From assembly GCF_044068625.1 (NCBI RefSeq), contig NZ_JBIPKH010000003.1, positions 155,607 to 219,606 on the forward strand: a stretch of DNA of 64,000 bases, written 5' to 3'. The translations under genes and the position numbers were made by a program. This document shows positions 1-8,244 of the stretch, in pieces; positions within the stretch are counted from its first letter, which is position 1; every line of letters begins with the position of its first letter. The notes under the pieces are model-generated. The model made no database searches. It was not told the origin of the DNA and worked only from the letters and a program-made list of their open reading frames with translations. Source of the DNA: Desulfurivibrio sp044068625. Its GTDB lineage: Bacteria > Desulfobacterota > Desulfobulbia > Desulfobulbales > Desulfurivibrionaceae.

Positions 1-2
1 GC

Positions 3-2150
3 CAGATCTACCCCTCGCCGGCCCTGGTGGGGGTGGCCGAACTGGCTTGCGGGTCCCTGGATAAGGGGTTGGGCAGGATCTGGCGGGAAAGCCCGGTGCT
101 GCAAAAGATTCGGGCCGCCTCCCTGCTGGACAGTGAAAGCTGGCGCCGGAATCCGCTGAAGTTCATCATCGGCGGCGGGGATCTGGACCACAGTTATCTG
201 GCCGGCGGTGAGCTGGTTGGCCACGATCCCTATCTGGAGCTCTACAACGGGCTGGCCCTCTGGTTGATGACCAGTCAGGCCGGCGGCTACCCCCAGGGGC
301 CCGGCGGGGAGGAGCGGCCGGCCCTGCTGCTGACCATGGGCGATCTGCGCCACGATTGCCCCGATGGTGGGGGCGAGGTCGGCTTCACCCACTGCAACTG
401 CGTGATCTCCTTGGCCGAAGAGCGGGGCCATGGCCAGGTCCGGGAATTCTATGCCGCCGCCGCCCGGTCCGCCCGGGAGGATATCGTCAACCCCCTGGCC
501 CCGGAGCAGGCCCTGGCCACCTTCATCCCCGAGGAATCGCGGCGCAAATCCTATGGCTGCGGCAGTCCGGTGCAGGATGCCGCCCTCCGGGCCGGTGAGG
601 TGGTGGTGGATCTGGGCAGCGGCAGCGGGGTGGAGTGCTTTCTGGCCGCCAAGGCCGTGGGGGCCGCCGGCCGGGTCTACGGCATCGACATGACCGCCGA
701 GATGCTGGCTTTGGCCAACCACTCCAAGGCGGCGGTGGTGGGGGAGCTTGGTTACGACAACCTTGAGTTCAGGCCGGGCTTGCTGGAAAAGATCCCCCTG
801 CCCGATGGCTGCGCCGATGTGGTGATCTCCAACTGCGTGATCAATCTCAGCCCCGATAAGCGTCGGGTTTTTCACGAAATTTACCGGGTGCTCAAGCCCG
901 GAGGCCGGCTGGTGGTTTCCGACGTCATCACCGATGAGCCGGTGCCCCTGAAGATTAAAAACAGTGAGCGCTTCCGGGGGGAGTGTCTGGGGGGGGCCAT
1001 GCGGCAGGAGGATCTGCTGGCCATGCTTGACGGTTGCGGTTTTGCCGGTACCAGCCTGCTCAAGCGCTTCCCCTACCGGCGGGAAGGGGAGACCAGTTTC
1101 TACTCCCTGACCTTTGCCGCCGAGAAGCCGGAGCCGGCGCCGGTCCGCGAGGTGATCTACCGGGGGCCCTTTGCCGCCCTGCTCACCGAGGGGGGGGATC
1201 TGCTGCGCAAGGGGCAGCGGGTGGCGTTGCCCCTGAGTGCCGCGGAAGGCCGCGATGAGTCGATCTTCTTGGTTGATGGGGCCGGGGCGGTGACCAACCT
1301 GGCCCTGGGTGGTGGCTGCTGCGCCCCTTTTCCCGACCCGCCGCCGGCGAAAATCCCGCCCGCCCCGGCCGCTTCGTCCTCGGCTCCGGCCGGCGGGTCG
1401 GGCCTCTCCGGTTTGATGGCCGGCAGCTGCTGCCCAGCCCCGGTGAGGGAGGGGAATGCAGCCCGCCATCAGGCGGGCTGCCTGGTTTGCGGGGGAGAGA
1501 TCATCTACGCCCGGGATGAGCGGGAGTACTCCTGCTACTATTGCGGGGGGCGGAAATTGAGCAACGCGGTGTGCGGGCAGGGGCACTATATTTGTGACGA
1601 CTGTCACCAGCGCGACGGTCTTTCCGCCATCCGGGTGATCTGCGGCGAGACCGAGGAACAGGATATGCTGGCCCTGCTGGCCAAAATCCGCCGCCATCCG
1701 GCGATCCCCATGCACGGTCCTGAACATCACGCCCTGGTGCCGGGGGTGATTCTGGCCACCTATCGCAATCGCGGCGGTGAGCTGGAAAGAGAGTCCATCT
1801 TCACCGGGATAGAACGGGGTTCCCGGGTGCCGGGAGGAGTCTGCGGCTTCTGGGGTAACTGCGGCGCGGCGGCCGGGGTGGGGATCGCCTTCAGTATCCT
1901 GCTGGCCGCCACCCCCCTGACCCCGGAACCCCGCCGGCAGGTCCAGGAGATCACCGCTCGGGTTCTGGGGGCGGTGGCGCGGATCAGCGGGGCTCGTTGT
2001 TGTCAGCGGGAGGCCTGGGTCGCCTTGGAAGAGGCCGCCGCCATCTCCCGGGAACTGCTGCCGGTCCCGCTGCTGGCAGCGGCAAAGTTTAAGTGTGAAC
2101 AGGCCGCCGCCAACAAACAGTGTATCGGCCGTCGCTGTCCCCTGGCCTGA
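3..2150 (+). CDS. Radical SAM/SPASM-like tail, ArsM-like methyltransferase and DUF5714 fusion (5' partial)
   Basis: The frame is open from base 3, so the true start is outside the window; GTG at 27 is only the first start inside it. Three parts are visible. The first ~150 residues resemble the end of a radical SAM/SPASM protein (IYPSPAL at the edge, SPVLQKIR), with Cys at about 357 and 393-401. A Rossmann methyltransferase follows, with motif I DLGSGSGV near 609 and SNCVINL near 831. It keeps the three cysteines that bind As(III) in ArsM enzymes: YGCG (558), SNC (834) and GECLGG (984). A Cys-rich linker with two CC pairs leads to a DUF5714-like domain (about 1479-2150) rich in CxxC pairs. It probably methylates a thiophilic (arsenic-like) substrate; the substrate is inference. 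Domain calls are from motifs only. Confidence 0.75.
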   Translation, partial: QIYPSPALVGVAELACGSLDKGLGRIWRESPVLQKIRAASLLDSESWRRNPLKFIIGGGDLDHSYLAGGELVGHDPYLELYNGLALWLMTSQAGGYPQGPGGEERPALLLTMGDLRHDCPDGGGEVGFTHCNCVISLAEERGHGQVREFYAAAARSAREDIVNPLAPEQALATFIPEESRRKSYGCGSPVQDAALRAGEVVVDLGSGSGVECFLAAKAVGAAGRVYGIDMTAEMLALANHSKAAVVGELGYDNLEFRPGLLEKIPLPDGCADVVISNCVINLSPDKRRVFHEIYRVLKPGGRLVVSDVITDEPVPLKIKNSERFRGECLGGAMRQEDLLAMLDGCGFAGTSLLKRFPYRREGETSFYSLTFAAEKPEPAPVREVIYRGPFAALLTEGGDLLRKGQRVALPLSAAEGRDESIFLVDGAGAVTNLALGGGCCAPFPDPPPAKIPPAPAASSSAPAGGSGLSGLMAGSCCPAPVREGNAARHQAGCLVCGGEIIYARDEREYSCYYCGGRKLSNAVCGQGHYICDDCHQRDGLSAIRVICGETEEQDMLALLAKIRRHPAIPMHGPEHHALVPGVILATYRNRGGELERESIFTGIERGSRVPGGVCGFWGNCGAAAGVGIAFSILLAATPLTPEPRRQVQEITARVLGAVARISGARCCQREAWVALEEAAAISRELLPVPLLAAAKFKCEQAAANKQCIGRRCPLA

Positions 2151-2202
2151 CCCCACTGCCGCCGCAGGGGCCAATGGTTTGGTGTCCCCCCTTGCTCTTC
2201 AC

Positions 2203-2253
2203 AAAGAATGAACGTTCTTTTTTTGTTTACATTATTTAAGAATCAGGCTAAAT
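2203..2253 (+). promoter_or_regulatory. Palindrome and weak sigma-70-like promoter upstream of the octaheme cytochrome
   Basis: A near-perfect palindrome centred on GAACGTTC (about 2203-2223) sits just upstream of a weak -35/-10 pair, TTTACA at 2226-2231 and CTAAAT at 2248-2253. The element GAATGAACG (2206-2214) is repeated in the dyad upstream of the exported rhodanese (18181-18189), and AATGAACG recurs at 2353-2360. It could be an activator site. The rest of the 2151-2378 gap shows nothing else I can call. Confidence 0.4.
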
Positions 2254-2378
2254 GAGGTGAATAGGGTGGTAGTCGCCCAGAACCCGGGGGCTGGGGGATC
2301 CGGCTGTTTTGCGGCCATGGTCCCGGTTTGCTGTCCCCGGCCAGGATCTCTTAATGAACGTAGCAAGGGAGGAGAGTC

Positions 2379-3827
2379 ATGAAGAGGGTATGGAAGCTTT
2401 ACGCGATGATGGCCGCAACGGCCCTGGTTGGAACCGCAGCCACCACGGTGAGCGCCAATATGGCCCACCAGAGCATCAGTGGCCCGTTTGCCAGCCCCAT
2501 GGAGGTAACCAAGCAGTGCCTGAACTGTCATGCCGACGCCGCCCATGAGGTGATGCAGACCAGTCATTGGACCTGGTCCCTGGAGCAGGAGATCCCCGGC
2601 CGGGGCAAGGTGGAGCTGGGCAAAAAAAACGCCATCAACAACTTCTGCATCGGGATCAGCGGTGGCAACGAGCCCCGTTGCACCAGTTGCCACGTTGGCT
2701 ACGGTTGGCGGGACAGCTCTTTTGATTTTAACGATCAGAGCCGGGTGGATTGCCTGGTTTGCCACGACACCACCGGCACCTACGCTAAGGCCGCCCCGGC
2801 GGCGGGGATGCCCTTCGGTTATACCGGCAACCCCAAGCTGGACGAGAAAAAGACCGACCTGGTCAAGATCGCTCAACAGGCCGGCGCCCCGGGCAAGGCC
2901 AACTGCGTGGCCTGCCACGGCTACGGCGGCGGCGGCGACAACGTCAAGCATGGCGATATCGATTCCAAGACCCCGACCAACCCCAGATCGGTGGATGTGC
3001 ATATGGGGGTTGACGGTCTGAACTTCTCCTGCCAGGAGTGCCATCAGACCGAAAAACACAATATCAAGGGCCACGCCATGGTGACCTCGCCCGGAGGCAC
3101 CAACGCCATTACCTGTAGCCAGTGCCACCAGGAGGCGCCCCACAAGAACGCTCTGCTCAACAACCATATCGAGGCGGTGGCCTGCCAGACCTGCCACATT
3201 CCCGCCTATGCCAAGACCACTCCCACCAAGCTGGTTTGGGACTGGTCCACGGCCGGCCAGGATCTGGAGGTCGCCCCCCAGATCTTCGGCGAGATGAAGC
3301 GGACCGCCTATGACAAGCGGAAGGGCCACTTTGAATGGGGGATGAATGTCACCCCCGTTTACCTCTGGTACAACGGCACCGGCGGAGCCTATATCCTGGG
3401 GGATAAGGTCGACCCGGCCCAGGTCACCAAGCTGAACTGGCCCCAGGGTGATATCAATGATCGCCGGGCCAAGATCTATCCTTTTAAGGAGCATCGGGGC
3501 AAGCAGGTCTACGACGCCAAGCATGGACATTTTCTTATTCCCAAGGTGTGGCCCGCCGGCAAGGACGCCGATGCCGCCTTCTGGAAAAGCTTCGATTGGC
3601 AGGCCGCGCTCAAGGCCGGCTCGGAGGCCAGCGGTCTGGCCTACAGTGGCGAGTATGCCTTCGCGGCCACCACCATGTACTGGCGGCTTAACCACATGGT
3701 TTCTCCGGCCAAGGAGGCGCTCAAGTGCAATGACTGCCACAGCCCCCAGGGCCGACTGGATTGGCAGGCGCTGGGTTATGAGGGTGACCCCATGAAAAAC
3801 AAGGGGGCCGCCCGTTCCAAGAAGTAA
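2379..3827 (+). CDS. otr: Octaheme c-type cytochrome, tetrathionate reductase (Otr) family
   Basis: An exported cytochrome of 482 residues. A signal peptide covers about residues 1-28 (MKR..., hydrophobic core, VSAN). Eight CxxCH haem motifs run from residue 47 (CLNCH) to about 454 (CNDCH): CLNCH, CTSCH, CLVCH, CVACH, CQECH, CSQCH, CQTCH, CNDCH. The stretch TSHWTW after the first haem and KKNAINNFC before the second match the Otr family, in which a lysine ligates the catalytic haem. Family members reduce tetrathionate, and in vitro nitrite or hydroxylamine, in the periplasm; the in vivo substrate here is unknown. The start has a good ribosome site (GGGAGGAG). It is a single-gene unit closed by a strong terminator. 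Confidence 0.9.
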   Translation: MKRVWKLYAMMAATALVGTAATTVSANMAHQSISGPFASPMEVTKQCLNCHADAAHEVMQTSHWTWSLEQEIPGRGKVELGKKNAINNFCIGISGGNEPRCTSCHVGYGWRDSSFDFNDQSRVDCLVCHDTTGTYAKAAPAAGMPFGYTGNPKLDEKKTDLVKIAQQAGAPGKANCVACHGYGGGGDNVKHGDIDSKTPTNPRSVDVHMGVDGLNFSCQECHQTEKHNIKGHAMVTSPGGTNAITCSQCHQEAPHKNALLNNHIEAVACQTCHIPAYAKTTPTKLVWDWSTAGQDLEVAPQIFGEMKRTAYDKRKGHFEWGMNVTPVYLWYNGTGGAYILGDKVDPAQVTKLNWPQGDINDRRAKIYPFKEHRGKQVYDAKHGHFLIPKVWPAGKDADAAFWKSFDWQAALKAGSEASGLAYSGEYAFAATTMYWRLNHMVSPAKEALKCNDCHSPQGRLDWQALGYEGDPMKNKGAARSKK

Positions 3828-3851
3828 GAGAGTGCGTTAAGTAGTATTGAG

Positions 3852-3908
3852 ACCTTCGGGCCGGGGAGGGGGCTGTTTGGTGGCCCTGCCCGGCCCGAAG
3901 GTTTTTTT
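3852..3908 (+). terminator. Rho-independent terminator after the octaheme cytochrome
   Basis: A perfect 14-bp stem (3852-3865 with 3889-3902, ACCTTCGGGCCGGG and its complement) is followed by a run of seven T. Confidence 0.93.
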
Positions 3909-3969
3909 GCGTGTGCCGCCGTAATCCCCCTCTCCCCTGCCGGTTGATCCCTAAGTCGTCACTTTATCC

Positions 3970-3998
3970 TTGCCTGAAACAATGCCTTTTCGTATAAT
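3970..3998 (+). promoter_or_regulatory. Sigma-70 promoter of the GAPDH gene
   Basis: TTGCCT at 3970-3975, a 17-base spacer, and a consensus TATAAT at 3993-3998. The predicted leader is about 105 bases and holds a short GTGGC/GCCAC inverted repeat. Confidence 0.75.
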
Positions 3999-4110
3999 AA
4001 TCGATTCGTTTTCTTCGTTGGCCGGGTAGTGGCCGTAAGCCACCTGGTTGAGGCAGGGCCCCCCCTTCAATTTTAAGCTAAGCAGTTTAATCCCAAGGAG
4101 ATCGGTTACG

Positions 4111-5319
4111 ATGAAGTTAGGGATCAACGGCCTGGGCCGGATCGGCAAACTCTCTCTCTGGCACCATGTTTCCCGTAAATTTTTTTCCGAGATTGTGGTC
4201 AATGTCGGTCGCGAGGTTGGCACCTCGCTCAACGATATCGCCGGGATCATCGAACGGGACAGCACCTACGGGCGCTTGGGCCCCTACCTTCACGGCTGCA
4301 ACTCCACCGGTTCGGTGATTGAACAGTTGGATGAGGCCGCCGGCAGCATGGTGGTCAACGGGGTGCCGGTCAGAATTTTGCGTCAATCCCGCGACCCCCG
4401 GGGGATTGCCTGGAAGGAGAACGGGGTCCGGCTGGTGGTGGATACCACCGGCGCTTTCACCGATCCCACCGCCGATGCCGATGCCCCCAGGGGCTCCCTG
4501 CGTGGCCATCTCCAGGGCGGGGCGGAGAAGGTGATCCTCTCGGCCCCCTTCAAGATCAAGCAGAAGGGGCTGGAGATGCCGGAAGATGTGGTGACCACCG
4601 TGATGGGGATCAACGACGGTGATTACGATCCCTCCCGCCATCTCATGGTTTCGGCCGCCTCCTGTACCACCACCTGCCTCTCCTTCATGGTCAAGCCGTT
4701 GATGGACTATTTCGGGGCCGACAAGTTTCTCAGTGCCTCGATGGTGACGGTCCATGCCGCCACCGGCAGTCAGCCGGTCCTGGATCGGGTGCCCGCCGCC
4801 GGTGCCACCGATCTCCGCAAGAGCCGCAGCATCCTGAACAATATCATCCTGACCTCCACCGGCGCGGCCAAGGCCCTGCCCTTGGTGATTCCGGAGATGA
4901 AGAAGATCGGCTTTATCGCCGAATCGGTGCGGATTCCCACCTCCAGCGGCTCGCTGATCATCCTGGTGGTCAATTTCCAGGATGATGGCGAGCAATCGAT
5001 CAAGCGGGAGCTGATCAACTCCATCTATAGTGATTATTCTAATAAAACCAGCTATCTGCAATACACCGACCAGCAGCTGGTCTCCTGCGATATCGTGGGC
5101 AGCCCCGCCGCCGCCGCGGTGATCGAGGGCCGGGAAACCCACACCCGCACTGCCAATATCAGCGTCAATCTGGGCCAGTTCAACTGCAGTGGCGCCCCCG
5201 ATCGAGTGGAGGTGCCGGTGACCCAGGCCGTGATCTACGGCTGGTATGACAACGAATTGGGTAGCTATACCAATATGCTTGGTGATCGCACGGTCAGCAT
5301 CGCCGAGCAGCTGGTGTGA
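4111..5319 (+). CDS. gap: Glyceraldehyde-3-phosphate dehydrogenase, long divergent form
   Basis: Interconverts glyceraldehyde-3-phosphate and 1,3-bisphosphoglycerate in central carbon metabolism (cytoplasm). The N-terminal NAD-binding motif is GINGLGRIG. The catalytic Cys is C185 in SAASCTTT and its partner is H215 in TVHAATG; the C-terminus carries WYDNELGSYTN. At 402 residues it is about 65 longer than the usual ~335, with extra length in the N-terminal half. ATG 4111 is chosen over the upstream in-frame 4048 because AAGGAG lies 10 bases before it and the NAD motif must be N-terminal. It overlaps or abuts kdsD, so the two are probably co-transcribed. Confidence 0.9.
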   Translation: MKLGINGLGRIGKLSLWHHVSRKFFSEIVVNVGREVGTSLNDIAGIIERDSTYGRLGPYLHGCNSTGSVIEQLDEAAGSMVVNGVPVRILRQSRDPRGIAWKENGVRLVVDTTGAFTDPTADADAPRGSLRGHLQGGAEKVILSAPFKIKQKGLEMPEDVVTTVMGINDGDYDPSRHLMVSAASCTTTCLSFMVKPLMDYFGADKFLSASMVTVHAATGSQPVLDRVPAAGATDLRKSRSILNNIILTSTGAAKALPLVIPEMKKIGFIAESVRIPTSSGSLIILVVNFQDDGEQSIKRELINSIYSDYSNKTSYLQYTDQQLVSCDIVGSPAAAAVIEGRETHTRTANISVNLGQFNCSGAPDRVEVPVTQAVIYGWYDNELGSYTNMLGDRTVSIAEQLV

Positions 5320-5333
5320 GCCGGGACGCCACA

Positions 5334-6344
5334 ATGGCTGAGACGACCACGACCGACGGCGCCGGCATTGCCCAGGCCCGCGAGGTGTTGCGCCTGGAGG
5401 CGGAAGGGATCCTGGCGGTGATCGACCAGGTGGGGGATGATTTCGAGCGGGCGGTGGCGATGATCATGGCCTGCCCCACCCGGCTGATCGTCACCGGGAT
5501 CGGCAAATCGGGGATCATCGGGCAAAAGATCGCCGCCACCCTCAACTCCACCGGCACCCCGGCCTTTTTTCTCCACCCGGTGGAGGCGATGCATGGGGAT
5601 CTGGGGATTGTCGATCCCCGGGATGTGGTGCTGGCCATCTCCTACAGCGGTGAGACGGCGGAGTTGAATATGCTGCTCCCCACCCTGAAAAATCGGGGGG
5701 CGGGGATTATCGCCATGACCGGCCGCCGGTCATCCAGCCTGGCTTCCGCCGCCGACGCGGTGCTGACCGTGGCCGTGCCCCGGGAGGCTTGCCCCCTGGG
5801 CTTGGCTCCCACTGCCAGCACCACCGCCTCCCTGGCCATGGGTGACGCCCTGGCGGTGGTGCTGCTCAATCGCAAGAAATTCGATGCCTGTGATTTCCGG
5901 CGCAACCATCCCGGCGGCAGCTTGGGCGAGCGGCTCAAGGTCCGGGTTTCCGAGGTGATGCTGACCGGCTCCCAGATTCCCAAGGTGCGGATCAGTGCCA
6001 CCCTGGCCGAGGCGGTGGCCGAGCTCAACCGCAAAAATCTGGGCGCGGTGTTGGTGATTGCGGCGGATGACCAGGAGATGCTGGGGATTCTCACCGACGG
6101 GGATCTGCGGCGGATGGTGGCGGGAGGAGGGCAGGGTATGGCCGGCAACGCCCCGACCCTGGCCGAGGTGATGACTGCCGCGCCCAAAAGCATCACCGCC
6201 GACCTGCTGGCCGCCGATGCCCTCAGTATCATGCAGAACCACGAGGTGACGGTTTTGCCGGTCACCGACGGTGACCGGCGGCTGGTCGGTATCCTGCACC
6301 TCCAGGACATGATCGGCAAAGGGGAGTTCCGTTTTCTGGTCTAG
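5334..6344 (+). CDS. kdsD: Arabinose-5-phosphate isomerase (KdsD/KpsF)
   Basis: Converts ribulose-5-phosphate to arabinose-5-phosphate, the first step to Kdo in lipopolysaccharide. An SIS sugar-isomerase domain (about residues 40-180; TGIGKSG, AISYSGET, ASTTASLAMGDAL) is followed by two CBS domains (about 205-330; ILTDGDLRR). Length ~336 is normal. The start is unclear: ATG 5334 lies just past the GAPDH stop, while GTG 5316 would overlap that stop. Neither has a strong ribosome site, which suggests translational coupling to the gap gene. Confidence 0.9.
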   Translation: MAETTTTDGAGIAQAREVLRLEAEGILAVIDQVGDDFERAVAMIMACPTRLIVTGIGKSGIIGQKIAATLNSTGTPAFFLHPVEAMHGDLGIVDPRDVVLAISYSGETAELNMLLPTLKNRGAGIIAMTGRRSSSLASAADAVLTVAVPREACPLGLAPTASTTASLAMGDALAVVLLNRKKFDACDFRRNHPGGSLGERLKVRVSEVMLTGSQIPKVRISATLAEAVAELNRKNLGAVLVIAADDQEMLGILTDGDLRRMVAGGGQGMAGNAPTLAEVMTAAPKSITADLLAADALSIMQNHEVTVLPVTDGDRRLVGILHLQDMIGKGEFRFLV

Positions 6345-6383
6345 TTTTATCGACTTTGCCGCCGTGGTCGGGCCCGCTTGTGG

Positions 6384-6412
6384 TTGACAAGGCGGCGGTT
6401 TTTCGGTAGCAT
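6384..6412 (+). promoter_or_regulatory. Candidate sigma-70 promoter of the HdrC/MvhD/MetV module
   Basis: TTGACA (6384-6389), 17 bases, TAGCAT (6407-6412). The decamer TTGACAAGGC occurs again at 6454-6463, 70 bases downstream, so there may be a second start or a repeated operator. Confidence 0.55.
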
Positions 6413-6503
6413 TCGCGGCTGATTTGGCACCGGTTACGGCTGCGGGGCGGGGTTTGACAAGGCCCGGCGTCCCGTTTCAATATTTTGTGACAGGGGACTG
6501 TTC

Positions 6504-7070
6504 ATGACAATTACCAGCAAAGAGATCAACGCGGCCTTCAGCGCCGAAGTCACGGCCCAGCCCGGGGGAGAGCACCTCAATCGCTGCTATTCCTGCGGGG
6601 CCTGCAGTGGTGCCTGTCCAGTCAGTCAGGCGATTCCGGATTTCGATCCCCGGCGGATGATTCATATGATCCGGATGGGTCTGAAAGAGCGCCTGCTCAC
6701 CTCGGACCTGCTCTGGTACTGTTCCAGTTGTCAAAACTGCGTTTTTGTCTGCCCCCAGGATGTGCGCTTTGCCGAGATTGTCGGGGCCTTGCGCAAGTTG
6801 GCTTTGGAGCAGGGACTGGTCAGCGAGCAGGATCTGGTGGATAAAGGCAAGACCGCCAGGGTGGAGCGCGATGAGTGCGTATCCTGCCTGACCTGCGTGC
6901 GGGTCTGCCCCTGGCGAATTCCGGTAATTGACCAGGGCGGCAAGGCCTATATCGACCCCAAGGAGTGTCGGGCCTGCGGAATCTGCCCGACGGAGTGCCC
7001 GGCCGCCGCCATTCAACTTAACGAATCCGCCGACGAGCGCCTGATCGCCGCCTGCGGCACCGGCCGCTGA
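6504..7070 (+). CDS. HdrC-like iron-sulfur protein fused to a 2[4Fe-4S] ferredoxin
   Basis: A 188-residue cytoplasmic electron carrier. The N-terminal half has the two HdrC-type clusters (CYSCGACSGACP near residue 28 and CSSCQNCVFVCP near 73), as in heterodisulfide reductase subunit C. The C-terminal half has a bacterial ferredoxin pair (CVSCLTCVRVCP and CRACGICPTECP, about 118-165). It is followed after 17 bases by mvhD and then metV, so it is likely to pass electrons within an Hdr/Mvh-type complex. No HdrA or HdrB gene is in the window, so the full complex must use partners encoded elsewhere. Confidence 0.88.
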   Translation: MTITSKEINAAFSAEVTAQPGGEHLNRCYSCGACSGACPVSQAIPDFDPRRMIHMIRMGLKERLLTSDLLWYCSSCQNCVFVCPQDVRFAEIVGALRKLALEQGLVSEQDLVDKGKTARVERDECVSCLTCVRVCPWRIPVIDQGGKAYIDPKECRACGICPTECPAAAIQLNESADERLIAACGTGR

Positions 7071-7087
7071 GCGGGGAGGAGATAGAG

Positions 7088-7507
7088 ATGGCTTTTATCC
7101 CGGATATTCAAGTTTTTTGTTGTCATTACACCTCCCAGCAGGCTTGCGCCGAAGGCAAGGAGGGCCTGGCCGCCGACGGTTTCCCGGCCAACGCCACCAT
7201 CAACCGCCTGACCTGCGGCGGCAAGCTCAAGGTTTCCGTCCTGCTCCAGGCCTTCGAGAACGGGGCCGACGGAGTTTGCGTGGTGGGCTGCAAACCCGAT
7301 GAGTGCCACAACCTGATGGGCAGCCAGCGGGCCGCCCGCCGGGCGGGGGCGGTGCGCAAGGCCCTGGCCGAATTGGGGGCCGAAGAGGCCAGGATCGCTT
7401 TTCATCACCTGGAGCGGGGCTTTCACCCCGAGTTCGTGCAGGTGGTCCGGGAGTTGAACGACCAGGTAACCAAGCTGGGTCCCAGCCCGTTCAAGGGGGA
7501 GAAATAA
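7088..7507 (+). CDS. mvhD: MvhD/FlpD-type hydrogenase iron-sulfur subunit
   Basis: 139 residues, the [2Fe-2S] protein that links electron donors to HdrA in Hdr complexes. Family landmarks are present: Cys near residue 11 (CCHYTSQQAC), RLTCGGK near 45, and GADGVCVVGCKPDECH near 65-80. The first Cys motif differs from the usual CNWC form, so cluster ligation may be unusual. GGGGAGGAGA precedes the start. The stop shares one base with the metV start (TAATG), which implies translational coupling. Confidence 0.88.
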   Translation: MAFIPDIQVFCCHYTSQQACAEGKEGLAADGFPANATINRLTCGGKLKVSVLLQAFENGADGVCVVGCKPDECHNLMGSQRAARRAGAVRKALAELGAEEARIAFHHLERGFHPEFVQVVRELNDQVTKLGPSPFKGEK

Positions 7508-8175
7508 TGATTATCGCTGAGCGTAAGCCGGTTAACGAGATAGTGGCAATGGTGCGGGATGCCGAGCGGATTCTGGTTTTGGGTTGTCGGGGCTGTGTTT
7601 CGGTCTGCTCCGCCGGCGGCGAGCGGGAGGTGGAACTGCTCTCCTCCCTGATCCGTTTGGGCAAGAAGCAGGCCGGCCAGCAGGCCCAGGTCAAGGGTGC
7701 CACCCTGGTGCGCCAGTGTGACAAGGAGTATGTCGATGAGATCGACCAATGGCAAGGGGAGTATGACGCCATTGTCTCCATGGCTTGCGGGGTTGGGGTA
7801 AACTTCATCGCCAACCTGCGTCCCGCCGACAAGGTCTATCCGGCGGTCAACACCAGCTTTTTCGGCGGTTCAGCCCTCCAAGGGGAATGGAGTGAGCAGT
7901 GCGCCGGCTGTGGTGATTGCGTGTTGCACCTCACCGGCGGCCTCTGTCCGGTGGCCCGTTGTGCCAAAAGTCTGCTGAACGGGCCCTGCGGCGGTTCGGT
8001 GGATGGCCGTTGTGAGATCCACCGGGAAATTCCTTGCATCTGGCAGGCGATCCATGATCGTCTCAGCCGCTTTGAGCAGCAGGCGGAGCTTGACCGGGTG
8101 GCCCCAATCCGTGACTGGCGACCCGCCGGCCATGGTGGCCCCCGGAAGGCGGTTCGCAACGATTTGACCGTTTAG
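7507..8175 (+). CDS. metV: MetV, MTHFR-associated zinc/iron-sulfur protein
   Basis: 222 residues of the MTHFR C-terminal-like family (PF12225 type), the partner of MetF in MetVF methylenetetrahydrofolate reductases of acetogens and sulfate reducers. Visible Cys motifs are CRGCVSVCSAGG (N-terminal), CAGCGDCVL, CPVARC, and the signature NGPCGG-DGRCEI-C near 160-180. The frame is open upstream to 7303, but ATG 7507 overlaps the mvhD stop and gives the family N-terminus. No metF is nearby, so MetF is either elsewhere or the module serves another donor. Confidence 0.87.
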   Translation: MIIAERKPVNEIVAMVRDAERILVLGCRGCVSVCSAGGEREVELLSSLIRLGKKQAGQQAQVKGATLVRQCDKEYVDEIDQWQGEYDAIVSMACGVGVNFIANLRPADKVYPAVNTSFFGGSALQGEWSEQCAGCGDCVLHLTGGLCPVARCAKSLLNGPCGGSVDGRCEIHREIPCIWQAIHDRLSRFEQQAELDRVAPIRDWRPAGHGGPRKAVRNDLTV

Positions 8176-8244
8176 AGCTTCAGGCGGTTAAAGGTGCCCC
8201 AGGCGGGGCCGGTTCGGTCCCCGCTGCCGCCGGGACGGGCGCTA

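Noticed and set aside
2317..2331. Sigma-54-like TGG...TTTGC before the octaheme cytochrome
   Set aside because: GG and GC are 9 bases apart and not 10, and the -24 half is poor. It cannot be called, though it would fit the shared-regulon idea.
2232..3740. Long minus-strand reading frame (about 500 codons) opposite the octaheme cytochrome
   Set aside because: The plus strand has a signal peptide and eight haem motifs; the opposite frame is an effect of high GC with no recognisable domain or ribosome site.
4117..5334. Minus-strand frame of about 400 codons opposite GAPDH
   Set aside because: Low-complexity Gly/His/Gln-rich translation, typical antisense shadow.
6425..6440. TGGCAC upstream of the HdrC gene as a sigma-54 site
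   Set aside because: The GG-GC distance is 11 and the -12 TTGC is absent.
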